IMG/VR virus record: IMGVR_UViG_3300025889_000953
Location: 1-23,758 of that record
Length of the DNA stretch: 23,758 nt
Source: a virus
Reading direction: 5' to 3' (one strand)
Part shown: positions 12,147 to 22,300 of the stretch, in pieces
How positions within the stretch are numbered: the stretch's first letter is position 1
Layout of the letters: each line of letters starts with the position of its first letter
Translations under genes and position numbers: made by a program
Notes under the pieces: model-generated
What the model was told of the DNA's origin: nothing
The model's input: only the letters and a program-made list of their open reading frames with translations
The model's database searches: none

Positions 12147-13124
12147 ATGGCAAACGCAAGTCCAGTTAAATTTGGAAATGCTAATTCTGGTGCAACTCGT
12201 GATGACGCTTTGTTTTTAAAAGTATTCGCAGGTGAAGTAATTACTTCATTTGATAGAGCTTCAAAAACACAGGGTGCTGATATGGTTAGAAGTATCAGTA
12301 ATGGGAAGTCAGCAACTTTTCCAGTAATGGGAAGAATTGGTGCTTCATATCACGCAGTTGGTACTGAAATTACAGGTTCAGATATTAACCACAACGAGAA
12401 GGTTATTACAATTAATGACCTTTTAATATCTTCAGTATTCGTATCGAATATCGAAGAAGCAAAAAACCACTGGGACGTAAGGTCAGCTTACTCTACTGAA
12501 ATTGGTAGAGCTTTGGCTTTTCAAAAAGATAAGCACATCTTACAAACTATTGGTCAAGCATCTTTAGCTAGTGCAAATATCACTGGTGGAGACGCTACAA
12601 CTAACATAGTAAACACAGGTATCGCATCTGCTACAGATAGCACTGCGGCTAATGCAATGATTGATGCAATCTTTGCGGCGGCTAAAGAACTTGATGCTAA
12701 CTATGTTCCTTCAGAAGGCAGAAAATGCTTTATGAGATTGGAAGAATACTACAAATTAGCAAACGCTACAAATGCAGTGAATGTTGATTTCAGTGGTAAC
12801 GGTTCAATCGCTGAAGGTAAAGTTCACAAAATTGCAGGTATTGAATTAGTACCTGTGGCACACTTTGTTAACTCTAATGTAACTTCAGGTACAGACGCAG
12901 GTTCAGCAACTAATGGTGGTTCAACTCCTCAAGCAGTTAACCTATCAAACTTTGTTGCTCTTGTATCTCACCCTTCAGCAGTTGGAACTGTTAAGCTAAT
13001 GGATTTAGCTGTTGAAAAAGAGTACGACATTAGAAGACAAGGTACGTTAATGGTAGCTAAATACAGCATGGGTCATGGTGTATTAAGACCAGAAGCGGCA
13101 GTCGGAATTAAAGAAGCGGCATAG
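12147..13124 (+). CDS. Major capsid protein, T7 gp10A-like
   Basis: This 325-aa HK97-fold subunit would form the icosahedral shell (T7 gp10A is about 345 aa). Family features include an N-terminal arm, LFLKVFAGEVITSFDRAS (about 23-40) and GKSATFPVMGRIGASYHAVGTEI (about 52-74), which correspond to the T7 gp10 E-loop region. The C-terminal half contains a 'YDIRRQGTLMVAKYSMGHGVLRPEAA' pattern (about 292-317) characteristic of these capsids. The start has the strongest ribosome site in the window (AAGGAG). G+C and use of C-ending codons look a little higher than in flanking genes, as usual for a highly expressed protein. I see no slippery site or extension frame like T7's 10B. Confidence 0.96.
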   Translation: MANASPVKFGNANSGATRDDALFLKVFAGEVITSFDRASKTQGADMVRSISNGKSATFPVMGRIGASYHAVGTEITGSDINHNEKVITINDLLISSVFVSNIEEAKNHWDVRSAYSTEIGRALAFQKDKHILQTIGQASLASANITGGDATTNIVNTGIASATDSTAANAMIDAIFAAAKELDANYVPSEGRKCFMRLEEYYKLANATNAVNVDFSGNGSIAEGKVHKIAGIELVPVAHFVNSNVTSGTDAGSATNGGSTPQAVNLSNFVALVSHPSAVGTVKLMDLAVEKEYDIRRQGTLMVAKYSMGHGVLRPEAAVGIKEAA

Positions 13125-13142
13125 TCCCTCTTTACTTACATT

Positions 13143-13177
13143 GGGCGGAGATTAACACTGACAATCCGCCCAGTGTT
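13143..13177 (+). terminator. Two overlapping, mutually exclusive hairpins after the capsid gene
   Basis: GGGCGGA (13143-13149) pairs perfectly with TCCGCCC (13165-13171). AACACTG (13154-13160) pairs perfectly with CAGTGTT (13171-13177). The second stem starts inside the loop of the first and encloses its 3' arm, so only one stem can form at a time. T7 places its late terminator T-phi directly after gene 10, so a terminator or attenuator is expected here. No U-run follows either stem, so it is not a classic intrinsic terminator. An attenuator, pausing site or RNase site is possible. Confidence 0.45.
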
Positions 13178-13205
13178 CTCACATAAAATTTAACATAGAG
13201 GATAG

Positions 13206-13814
13206 ATGGCAACACAAATAACACCCACAACCGAATTACAAGCTGTTAACACAATGCTTTCTACGATTGGAGAAGCTCCAGTCAATAGTATTACAGGCAC
13301 TACAACAGTTGATGTAAGTACAGCAAAAAATATTCTTAACGAAACATCTATGTCTATCCAATCTCAAGGGTGGAATTTCAACACACATACCAATTATAAA
13401 TCTTTATCTTTAGATAGTGATAGCAAAGTTCCGCTTCCGTCTAACTGTGTAAAAGCAGATGCTAATGCACACTATAGACAATATAATTATACAATAAGAA
13501 GTGGTTTTCTATATGATATGGATAATCATACTGATGTTTTTACTTCAGCTCCAAATTCAGTTGATTTAGTTCTAGTACAACAATTTGAAGATTTACCAGA
13601 ATACGCAAGACAATACATTACAATGAAAGCGGCAAGAAGATTTGCGGCTAGATTTATTGGTGATAGTGAGATTACACAATTAATTGGTCAAGATGAAAAT
13701 GAAGCATTAATGGCATTTCATCAAGCTGATAGCCAAGAAGCTGATGTCAATATTCTTGAAGGGGACAGCAATACATTTTCTATTATTCATAGAACTACTA
13801 GAAGGACTTATTAA
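13206..13814 (+). CDS. Tail tubular protein A, T7 gp11-like
   Basis: The 202-aa adaptor (T7 gp11: 196 aa) would sit as a ring between portal and nozzle. The N-terminal segment TELQAVNTMLSTIGEAPVNSI at residues 9-29 is the family signature. It is followed by a QGWNFNT strand near 55 and a C-terminal helix-rich part EYARQYITMKAARRFAARFIGD. Together these fit the gatekeeper/adaptor fold. The gene follows the capsid after an 81-base gap holding the paired hairpins, with GAGGATAG as ribosome site before ATG 13206. It is followed two bases later by the tail tube B gene, its assembly partner. Confidence 0.95.
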   Translation: MATQITPTTELQAVNTMLSTIGEAPVNSITGTTTVDVSTAKNILNETSMSIQSQGWNFNTHTNYKSLSLDSDSKVPLPSNCVKADANAHYRQYNYTIRSGFLYDMDNHTDVFTSAPNSVDLVLVQQFEDLPEYARQYITMKAARRFAARFIGDSEITQLIGQDENEALMAFHQADSQEADVNILEGDSNTFSIIHRTTRRTY

Positions 13815-13816
13815 AA

Positions 13817-16309
13817 ATGGGAAGTGTTGTTTCACAATCTATTCCTAACTTCTTAAATGGCATGTCTCAACAGACACCAACACAAAGAGGTATTAATCAA
13901 GGAGAAGACCAGATAAATTTACAAAACGGATTAGTAGATGGTTTATCAAAAAGACCTCCTTTAGATTTTGTAGCAACATTAGACAACAGTAATATTTATT
14001 CTAACAAAACAAAATTTTGGCAAATACAAAGAGATGCTGACAATCAATATATCGTGGCATTATATAATGGTGGGGTAAAAGTATTTGGTTTAGATGGTAC
14101 AGAAAAAACAGTTACAGTAGCAAGTGGGTCAGGTTATTTAACTTCTACAAACCCTAGAGAAAATTTTAAATTAGTTAACATAGCAGATTATACATTTGTA
14201 GCTAACACAGGAACTACAGTTGCGGCTGATAGCACAACGTCTGCGGCTAAAGTAGAAGAGTTTTTAATTGTTTGTAAATTAACAAACTACGGTAGAGAAT
14301 ATAAAGTTGCCTTGAAACACCCATCAATGGCACAAGAACTAGAAGTAGTTTTTCAATTACCTTCAGGTAATGATGCGTCCACCGATAGTAAATTTAGAGA
14401 TACAAATAAAATAACAGATATACTTTTATATGGTACATCAAGTACACATTGGGACAGTGCCGCAAATGGTATTGGATTTAATGTTAGAAGAACAGATACG
14501 AATGCGTCTGTATCTACAACACAAGGTTTAGCAAATTATTCTGGGTTTACGTCATATTTTACTTTTGAAGCATACGACAGTGTAATCTATGGAAAACCTA
14601 CCGACCAAAACGCTAACTATGAAATAACTACTTCAGATGGTTCTGGTAACACAGCCATGTATTCTATAAGAGATGAAATTCAAGATTTTAGTAAATTACC
14701 TTTTTACGGAAAAGAAGGAGTAATAATAAAAATTACTGGAGAAGAAGGTGATACACTTTCAGATTACTATGTAAAGTTTTCAGGAAAGTCTGGTGTATGG
14801 AATGAAACTATTGCACCTGCTACTTCTATTGGTTTAGATAATTCTACAATGCCACACGCATTAATTAATAACAATGATGGAACTTTTACATTTCAAGAAT
14901 TAGATTGGACAGATAGAGTATGCGGAGACGCTGATACAAACCCTGACCCAACTTTTGTTGGTAAAAAAGTAAATAACTTAACTTATTATAAAAATAGATT
15001 AGGAATATTATCAGGAGAAAATTTAGTATTAACAGAAAATGCTTCTTTCTTTAATTATTTTGCTACAACATCAACACAAGTTTTAGATACAGACCCCATT
15101 GATATTGCGGCTTCAGGTACAGAAGTTAATACACTTAAAAACTCTGTTGGATTTAATGAAAGTTTATTGTTATTTTCTGACACTGCACAATACAAACTAG
15201 ATAGTTCAGGTGAAACTATTTCACCAACTTCAGCAATACTTAATCAAGTATCTTCATTTGAACATGATGATAAAGTTACACCAGTATCAGCAGGTAAGTT
15301 TGCATATTTTGCACAAGCAAGAACAAACAATACTGCAATAAGAGAATATTTTGCAGATGATGATACATTAACAAATGATGGGCTAGATATTACGGTGTCA
15401 GTAGGAAATTTAATACCTACTAATTGCTATCAAATCATTAGTAACACTACTGAAGACACATTAATATTTTTAACTTCAGATACAGCAGATACTCAAACAG
15501 CACCTTATAGTGGCACAGCGTCTACAACATACGCTAACACAATGTATATCTATAAATACTTTTTTGATGGTGGAGAGAAAGTTCAAAACGCATGGTCTAA
15601 ATGGACATTTGAAGGTGTAAAAATTATTGGTGCTATGTCATTAGAAAGTTTTATTTATGTCTTAGCTTCAGAAGGCACTACAACAAAATTATTAAAAATA
15701 GATTTAAGAAATTTAAAAGATACAACAATAGGTCATGGAGTTTACATTGACCTTAAAACTTCTGTTACAGGAACGTATGACAGTGCTACAGATTTAACAA
15801 CATTTGTATCACCTTATGGTGCAAAAACAGGATTAATTGCAGTAGATAAAACCAACGGTAATAATTACACTGCAACCAACACTTCAGGTTCAACTTATAC
15901 TATTGCAGGAGACCACACAGCGTTGTTCATAGGAATACCTTATGAAAGTAAGTACACAATGTCTACTCAGTATGTAAGAGAAAATACAGGAAGAGGATTA
16001 ATAGCAGTCACTTCAGGAAGATACCAAATAAGAAACATATCATTTAATTTTGAAAATAGTGGATATTTTCAAGTTGAGGTTACACCAACTAATAGAAACA
16101 CATCTACAGCTATTATGAATGGTTATATTATTGGGACATCTACATCTATTGTAGGACAACCTGCTATTGCGACAGGAACTTTAAGAGTGCCTGTTCAATG
16201 TAAAAATACAGATTTTACTTTAAATATAAAATCCTCATCTCACTTGCCTATGTATATCGCAGGGGCAGAAGTTGAAGGTTATTATCATAACAGAGCAAGA
16301 AGGATTTAA
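13817..16309 (+). CDS. Tail tubular protein B (nozzle), T7 gp12-like
   Basis: An 830-aa beta-rich protein (T7 gp12: 794 aa) forming the hexameric tail nozzle that binds the adaptor ring and carries the fibres. The N-terminus, with IPNFLNGMSQQTPTQR from residue 9 and then GLVDGLSKRPP, is the conserved family start. The central NLTYYKNRLGILSGENLVL and TEVNTLKNSVGFNESLLLFSDTAQYKL stretches (about 390-460) are the strongest conserved block in T7-like nozzles. The rest is Thr/Ser/Asn-rich with short strands. ATG 13817 is two bases after the upstream stop. The final TAA shares its last base with the next ATG. Confidence 0.95.
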   Translation: MGSVVSQSIPNFLNGMSQQTPTQRGINQGEDQINLQNGLVDGLSKRPPLDFVATLDNSNIYSNKTKFWQIQRDADNQYIVALYNGGVKVFGLDGTEKTVTVASGSGYLTSTNPRENFKLVNIADYTFVANTGTTVAADSTTSAAKVEEFLIVCKLTNYGREYKVALKHPSMAQELEVVFQLPSGNDASTDSKFRDTNKITDILLYGTSSTHWDSAANGIGFNVRRTDTNASVSTTQGLANYSGFTSYFTFEAYDSVIYGKPTDQNANYEITTSDGSGNTAMYSIRDEIQDFSKLPFYGKEGVIIKITGEEGDTLSDYYVKFSGKSGVWNETIAPATSIGLDNSTMPHALINNNDGTFTFQELDWTDRVCGDADTNPDPTFVGKKVNNLTYYKNRLGILSGENLVLTENASFFNYFATTSTQVLDTDPIDIAASGTEVNTLKNSVGFNESLLLFSDTAQYKLDSSGETISPTSAILNQVSSFEHDDKVTPVSAGKFAYFAQARTNNTAIREYFADDDTLTNDGLDITVSVGNLIPTNCYQIISNTTEDTLIFLTSDTADTQTAPYSGTASTTYANTMYIYKYFFDGGEKVQNAWSKWTFEGVKIIGAMSLESFIYVLASEGTTTKLLKIDLRNLKDTTIGHGVYIDLKTSVTGTYDSATDLTTFVSPYGAKTGLIAVDKTNGNNYTATNTSGSTYTIAGDHTALFIGIPYESKYTMSTQYVRENTGRGLIAVTSGRYQIRNISFNFENSGYFQVEVTPTNRNTSTAIMNGYIIGTSTSIVGQPAIATGTLRVPVQCKNTDFTLNIKSSSHLPMYIAGAEVEGYYHNRARRI

Positions 16310-16782
16310 TGAAAGAAAATTACGTTAGAAAAGCAGAACTAAAAGATGCGTTAGAGTTAGCACCTAAAATTAGAAAAGGTGACAGACAAGAAATAATGGC
16401 TTCCAACGGTGCATCACCTTTAGAAGCTCTTGTCATACCTTTTACTCAAGAGGGAAAAATTTATTCTATTATTGGCACAACATCAGAAGGTGTGATTGGA
16501 ATGTTTGGTTCTGTACCATCTTCAGAAAAAGGATATGGCGTTGTTTGGTTATTGTCTAGCGAAGACTTATTCAAACACACTAAACAATTTATTAAAGAAT
16601 GTCCAAAATGGGTAGATGATATGAGTAGAGGTTATGAATACGTTTATAATTTTGTAGATGAAAGAAATTGGAAAAGTTTAAAATGGTTACAATTTTTAGG
16701 ATTTGAACCAAAAAAGAAAATAGGAGATTTTGGTATTGGTAAAATGCCATTTTTATTAATGATGAAAGAGGTGAATAATTAA
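16309..16782 (+). CDS. gp13-like internal virion protein, GNAT-like
   Basis: The 157-aa protein lies between the nozzle and gp14-like genes, exactly where T7 has gene 13 (138 aa). Its layout resembles the acetyltransferase-like DUF2833 family to which T7 gp13 belongs: an N-terminal helix pair with RKGDRQEIMASNG near 22-34, a central beta-hairpin IIGTTSEGVIGMFGSVP and a C-terminal NWKSLKWLQFLGFEP motif like the GNAT end region. An acetyl-CoA-binding loop is not clear, so catalytic activity is doubtful. In T7 this protein affects assembly of the ejection proteins. The gene is joined by TAATG overlaps on both sides. Confidence 0.82.
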   Translation: MKENYVRKAELKDALELAPKIRKGDRQEIMASNGASPLEALVIPFTQEGKIYSIIGTTSEGVIGMFGSVPSSEKGYGVVWLLSSEDLFKHTKQFIKECPKWVDDMSRGYEYVYNFVDERNWKSLKWLQFLGFEPKKKIGDFGIGKMPFLLMMKEVNN

Positions 16783-17288
16783 TGTGTGATATTCAATCGG
16801 CACTAGCAGTAGCAGGAACAATTCAGTCTTATAGAGAACAAAAAGCTCAAAATGCCGCTATTCGAAGAGACCAAGAAGCTACAAGAAGAAATGCTGATAA
16901 AGGGTATCTTCACGATATGACTAAAATTGATAGAGAAAAAGTCAATGCAGATAGAGAAAAAACTTTAGCTGAAATAAGTTCAAAAAAAGAAAAAGAAGCA
17001 GAAATTGCACAATCATTAAATTTAGGATTTGGGAACAGTACAAAAATTGTCCAATCTATAGGAGCATTATTTGATGATGATTGGAACACAATAAACAGAG
17101 ATTACAGTAAAGATGTAACCACTTTACAAGACCAACAATCGGAAGCCTATGCTAATCAAGTTAAAACTTATAATAGTTTAGCACCTCCGACTGACCCATC
17201 AAGAACTGGTCTATTCATACAAGTCGCTAGTCAAGGTTACGAAGGTTATCAAAGAAATCAAACTAACAAAAAGGCTAAGACAGAATAA
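16782..17288 (+). CDS. Internal virion (ejection) protein, T7 gp14-like
   Basis: The 168-aa product (T7 gp14: 196 aa) starts Met-Cys, followed by a short apolar helix (SALAVAGTIQSY) and then a long charged coiled-coil rich in Lys, Glu, Arg and Ala to about residue 80. The C-terminus carries a Gln/Tyr-rich segment with GLFIQVASQGYEGYQ. T7 gp14 has the same composition and is ejected first, forming a pore in the outer membrane. The identification rests on position between gp13- and gp15-like genes, length and architecture; individual motifs are weak. The ATG overlaps the previous stop and the TAA overlaps the next ATG. Confidence 0.82.
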   Translation: MCDIQSALAVAGTIQSYREQKAQNAAIRRDQEATRRNADKGYLHDMTKIDREKVNADREKTLAEISSKKEKEAEIAQSLNLGFGNSTKIVQSIGALFDDDWNTINRDYSKDVTTLQDQQSEAYANQVKTYNSLAPPTDPSRTGLFIQVASQGYEGYQRNQTNKKAKTE

Positions 17289-19306
17289 TGGCAATAAAAT
17301 ATAACAGACAAGTCACCAATAAATATTATGGTGCAGGTAATGCAGGATATGTCAGAACAGGCGAAGCATCAGATGGATTAGCAAAAGCGTTAGCTAATTC
17401 TGCTAACTCAATAGGTATTGGGGAAAATTTAAGAATTAATAATAAAAAAGATAAAGCTATAGAAAAAATACAAGCATTAGAAGCATCAGGTAAAACTCTT
17501 GAAACTATACAAGGAGAAATACTTGCAGGTAAGCACCCAGATTTAACTGGAAAATACATTGATGCTACCACACAGTTTCATAGTGGTAAAATAAAAGCGG
17601 CAGAAGTTATTGAACAAATGACTAATGCAATGGAAACAGATTACGATATTACCAAAGACAATCTAAATGATTTTAGTAAAAAGTTTTTACCTGATATGGA
17701 AGGACAAGATAGTTCTTTTATGGCAGGGTTTGGCTCATTTTATAATGTTTGGAAAAATAAAGCAGATGTCGCTGATGCTAAAAAAAGAGGAGAACTTGCA
17801 TCTCAAAAGAAAATTGAAGAAGTTAGAAAAGTTTTATCTGTTATTCCTAATGAAGATTTAGATACAAGATACGTTGCAGAGTGGCAATCTTTTGGAACAG
17901 TGCTTCGTACAGGAGATAATACAGCTTTAACTAAATTTTACACTAATGAAGAATTAATGGAAGCTATAAGACAAGACGTAAATTCTATTATTGAAACCGC
18001 AGATAGCCTTGAAGATATAGAAAGAGCAGAAAAAATTATGTCTTTAAATTTAGGTAAAGGTACTAATGGTCAAGAGTTAGGTTCTTTAAATAGTAGAAAA
18101 AATCAAAAGACAGATGTTTTAAAAGCCGCACTTACTGCAAAGAAAGATGCTGTAATACAAAAGGCTAGAAGAGATGAAGCATATAATACAGCTAAAGCTA
18201 CACAGAATGTATGGATAAAAGCCTTTACACCTAACGAAGATGGTACACCAAAGTCTACACTTCAAATACAAGATTTATTAAAAGAGATTACGATTGCTAG
18301 TAAAGGTGATGTAGCAACTATTGATGCTTTTACTAATTGGTTTAATTCAGACCCTAAAGATAGAATGATTAAAGATTACAGTGGAGTACAAGATTTCTTA
18401 TTAAGTATTTCTTTAGGTGAATTTGATAGTCATGCAGAAATGATGAAAGAAATGGTAGCACAAAACATTCCACAAGACCAATGGGCTAACGCAAATAGTA
18501 GATGGGATAGATACCAAAAATCGTATGATGATGGAGCATTAAAACCTATTTATGATACTGACCATCATTATGTAAATACAAAAAATTCTATTTTAGCAAC
18601 TGTAGCTGAAAAATATAAAAAAGATAGTGAAGGATTAGGAACTAAAGAAATCGCACAGTCTGATGTTTTAAGATATGTAAATTTTGAAATAGAAGAGCAA
18701 GAAATGAGATGGGAGGCAGAAGGTGTTAATGTTACTCCTAAAATGCGAAAAGATTTTATAACTGAGATACAAGATTATGTTGATAAAACTTGGACAGGTG
18801 TTGGGGAAGATGCTGACACAGAAGATTATGTAAGACCTGTAACTGATAACATGCAAGGTGTTCAGTTTATGAATGAGTTTGAACAGATAGATAAAGAAAG
18901 AGAAGAAGCAGAAATTAGAAAACAAAAAGAAGCAAATGAAACAGTTATATTTAATAGAGATGGTGAAGATGTTACATTACAAGATTATGTAAATATTATT
19001 ACCCAAAACATTGCTGATGCAGGTAAACAAGATTTTTTATTAAGACCTCGTATTGAAGGAATTATATCACAAGAAAAATTTATAAAACAAGTTAGAGACC
19101 CTAAATTTAAAAAGTACATGCAAAGTGTTTTAGGTTCAGAGTTTAATGGTGATATTTTATCAGCAATGAGTGACGAAGATTATGAAAGAATATTATTAAG
19201 TTTAACTACGTCTTTAGGTTTAATGAATGGAACTGAAGAAGAGAACAATCAAAACTTAAATGAAATACAAGATTTATTATTTAGTCTTTACAACATAGAA
19301 GGATAA
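17288..19306 (+). CDS. Internal virion (ejection) protein, T7 gp15-like
   Basis: A 672-aa, largely helical, charged protein (T7 gp15: 747 aa), rich in Lys, Glu, Asp and Ala with little beta structure and no membrane segment. The N-terminal 50 residues contain the pattern YGAGNAGYVRTGEASDGLAKALANSANSIG, typical of gp15-like ejection proteins in marine podoviruses as I recall. In T7, gp15 and gp16 form a periplasmic tunnel that moves DNA into the cell. The gene sits directly before the gp16-like gene with one base between stop and ATG, so the two products are probably made in fixed ratio. Function is assigned mainly by order and architecture. Confidence 0.88.
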   Translation: MAIKYNRQVTNKYYGAGNAGYVRTGEASDGLAKALANSANSIGIGENLRINNKKDKAIEKIQALEASGKTLETIQGEILAGKHPDLTGKYIDATTQFHSGKIKAAEVIEQMTNAMETDYDITKDNLNDFSKKFLPDMEGQDSSFMAGFGSFYNVWKNKADVADAKKRGELASQKKIEEVRKVLSVIPNEDLDTRYVAEWQSFGTVLRTGDNTALTKFYTNEELMEAIRQDVNSIIETADSLEDIERAEKIMSLNLGKGTNGQELGSLNSRKNQKTDVLKAALTAKKDAVIQKARRDEAYNTAKATQNVWIKAFTPNEDGTPKSTLQIQDLLKEITIASKGDVATIDAFTNWFNSDPKDRMIKDYSGVQDFLLSISLGEFDSHAEMMKEMVAQNIPQDQWANANSRWDRYQKSYDDGALKPIYDTDHHYVNTKNSILATVAEKYKKDSEGLGTKEIAQSDVLRYVNFEIEEQEMRWEAEGVNVTPKMRKDFITEIQDYVDKTWTGVGEDADTEDYVRPVTDNMQGVQFMNEFEQIDKEREEAEIRKQKEANETVIFNRDGEDVTLQDYVNIITQNIADAGKQDFLLRPRIEGIISQEKFIKQVRDPKFKKYMQSVLGSEFNGDILSAMSDEDYERILLSLTTSLGLMNGTEEENNQNLNEIQDLLFSLYNIEG

Positions 19307-19307
19307 G

Positions 19308-22300
19308 ATGGCTACAAAGATAGACTTCACAAAAAAGAAAAAAGAAAACCCTACAGTAACAGATACACTGTCCGCATCATCAACAATACAAAAATTAAAA
19401 AAAATAGAAACAGAAGAACAGGCACTAGAAGAAATAAAAACAAAAGAATTTTATGACACGTTAAGAAGTTATTACACTTATAGAGATGGAGAAAGTGAAA
19501 TAACATCAAGAGGTTTTAATAAATTTTCTGAGATGTCTCATGCAGATTTATTAGAATATTTCTATAATGATAGGTCTTGGAGAAATAATAATACTGGAGC
19601 TATGACTAAAGATTTAGCCAACGCTTTTACAGATAGTGCAGAAAGAAATGCTCAATTAGCTTATATATCTTCTACCTACCACGCATTACCATCTTTTTGG
19701 AATGACCCTAATAGAAGTTTTGGTTCTTGGTTGTATGACAACGGTGGAGCAATGATAGCTGACCCAGTTAATTTAATATCTTTTGGTATTGGGGGTCAAG
19801 CCGCTAAAGTTGCATATAGAAAAGGTTTAACAGAAGCTCTTAAAGGTAAAGTTGCGGGTCAAATTAATAAAGAAGTGTTAGAAGAAACAGCAAAAATTGC
19901 ATCAAAAGAAGCTATTGGTAAAGCAGTTTACAAAGGTGCAATGACAGAAGCAAAAATTGGTGCAGTTGTAGCAACAGCTCAAGACACTATGCTTCAACTT
20001 ACAGAAATTAAAACAGGTGTAAAAGATGAATTTAGTTTAAAAAGAAGTGCCATAGCTACAGGAGCAGGATTTGGTTTTGGTACTGTATTTGGTGGAGCAT
20101 TTTCTTATGGTGGTTTTAAACTGGGAATGAGAAGTTCTAAAAATACAGCAGTTAAAAATCTTAAAGATTTACATGATTATGGTAGAAGTGATATTACTGG
20201 TAAACAATTATTTCAAGATTTAGCTGAACCAAAATCTGATAAAGCTCTATATAAAAATCTTGATAAAAATACTGTAGATAGAATTGCTACAGAAAGCACA
20301 CTTACTGGTAAAACTATAGATGAAAAAATTGCAAATTTAAGAAAAACTATAGGTACAGGCAGACCTCCTGAAGAATTATTAAACTATTATAAATTTCCAA
20401 AAGAAGTAAGAGTACATCTTAAAAACCTAGCTGACCAAATGGTGAGAGAAGGTAGAATAAATGATGATGTTGTAACTGAAAAATATGCAATACAACAAGC
20501 ACAAATTTTAGGTTTAGATAGTAATGCAGTTATTGCGTTAGGTAAATCAAGAGCTAAAAATGACAAATTGTTATACGCAGAAATACTAGCACATGGTGAT
20601 TTATTAGCTAAACAAAGTGAAGATATAATTAAACTAGGAAATCAATTACATAGATTAGATATAACTCCTGATGAGGAAGCTAAAATATTAAAAGAATTAA
20701 ACATTAGACAAGAGATAGCAGGGGAAACTTTAGTTAATCAAAAAGAAATAACTAAAAATGTAGCAAGAGCTATGAAGTTCATGCAAGTTAATAAAGATAC
20801 AACTAGAGCCGCAGAACTTAAAATTAATCCTGAAGACCCAACTATGGCTACTTTAAAAACAGGAAACCCAAAAGAATTTTATAAAGCTATTGCTAAATTA
20901 CATGATACAGACCAAGTAATTATGGCATTGCAAAATGCTAGAAAAGTTAATGGGTGGGATTTAGCTTCAGAATTTGTTAACAATAACTTATTGTCATCTC
21001 CTGATACACATGCAATTAACATTGTATCTGGTTTATTTCAAACACAATGGAAACCTTTAACTATGTTAGTTAGAGCCGCATATTTAGCTCCACAAGATAG
21101 TAAAAGAGCAAATCAATTAGCTAAAGAAGCTGTTGATACTTATATACATCAATTTCTTTACACCAAAGATGCTTTAATGGCGGCTAAAAGAGGATTTATG
21201 GAAGGGCGTGGTATCCTTGATAGTAAGCAAATGAAGTTCGATAACAACATTAGACAAGGACAACTTCAAAGATGGTTACAAGCTACAACAAGACTTATGA
21301 CTGACAGAATGGGGTCAGTAGGCGTTGGTCTTGATAAGTATGTATTTAGACCAATAGGTTACGCTACAACTTTTCCTATGAGAATTTTAAGTGCAGGTGA
21401 TGAGTTTCTTAAAACCATGACTTACAAAGCTAGAATGGCATCACAAATTAATACACAAATAAGAGAAGAAACAGGTAAAGGGTTTTGGAAGGGTGTGATT
21501 AAAGAAGATGACTATAAAACAAGATTTAAAGAATTAGAAGGTGAATATCAAAAAACAGCTTCGGGTGGTGCATTAGAAACAATGGACATGACTGGTAAAA
21601 ATATTAAAGATGTAAACAAATTACAAGTCAATGACCCATTGCAATATGCTAGAGAAAGTACATACACACAATCTGCCTTTTCACTTAATCCTGAAACAGG
21701 AAAATTAGAAGGCGGGATTACAGGTGGTGTATTATCTTTCACATCTAGGCATAGATGGACAAGAGCTTTAGGTTTACACTTTATTAATACACCATCTAAC
21801 TTAATTAAATGGAACTTTGAACATTTACCTGTCTTAAATAAATTAGTTTTAAGTACACGACATGCTTTAAAAAAAGGTGCAGATGGTAAATATCTTAATG
21901 TAGAAGCGGCGGCAGAAGCTAATGCTAGAGCAACTATGGGTGCAGTATTGTGGACAGCCGCATTTGGTTTAGTAGCGGCAGGAAAAATTACAGGAGGTGG
22001 TTCAAGAAATTATCGAGAAAATATTGAAAGAGAAGCGACTACTGGTTGGCAACCATATTCTTATAAAACAAGTGATGGTAGATATATAAGTTTAAATAGA
22101 GCAGACCCTATTATGATGCCATTTTTTATTATGGCTGATTTAGTAGATAGTATGAATAAGTTTTTAAGATACAATGAAGACATACCCGAAGCAGTACAAA
22201 AAGATATGACAGAGTTATCTATGGGAGTTTTAACTTCTATATTTAGAAATCTTAATTCTAAATTTTATATGAAAAATATTATAGAAACAGCCAACATGTT

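Noticed and set aside
13130-13145. Partial match to the late-promoter motif (ACTTACATT) after the capsid gene
   Set aside because: Seven contiguous bases in an AT-rich region are not convincing, and the 3' half of the motif is absent.
13090-13205. A T7 10B-like frameshift extension of the capsid protein
   Set aside because: No slippery heptamer occurs near the stop and no extended frame follows; the gap is short and filled by hairpins.
17667-17861. A 64-aa + strand frame inside the gp15-like gene
   Set aside because: It is fully internal to a well-supported gene in another frame, with no ribosome site or recognisable product.
18668-18925. Reverse-strand hydrophobic frame opposite the gp15-like gene
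   Set aside because: Its Phe/Leu-rich content comes from the Lys/Glu-rich coding strand, and it has no ribosome site or family resemblance.
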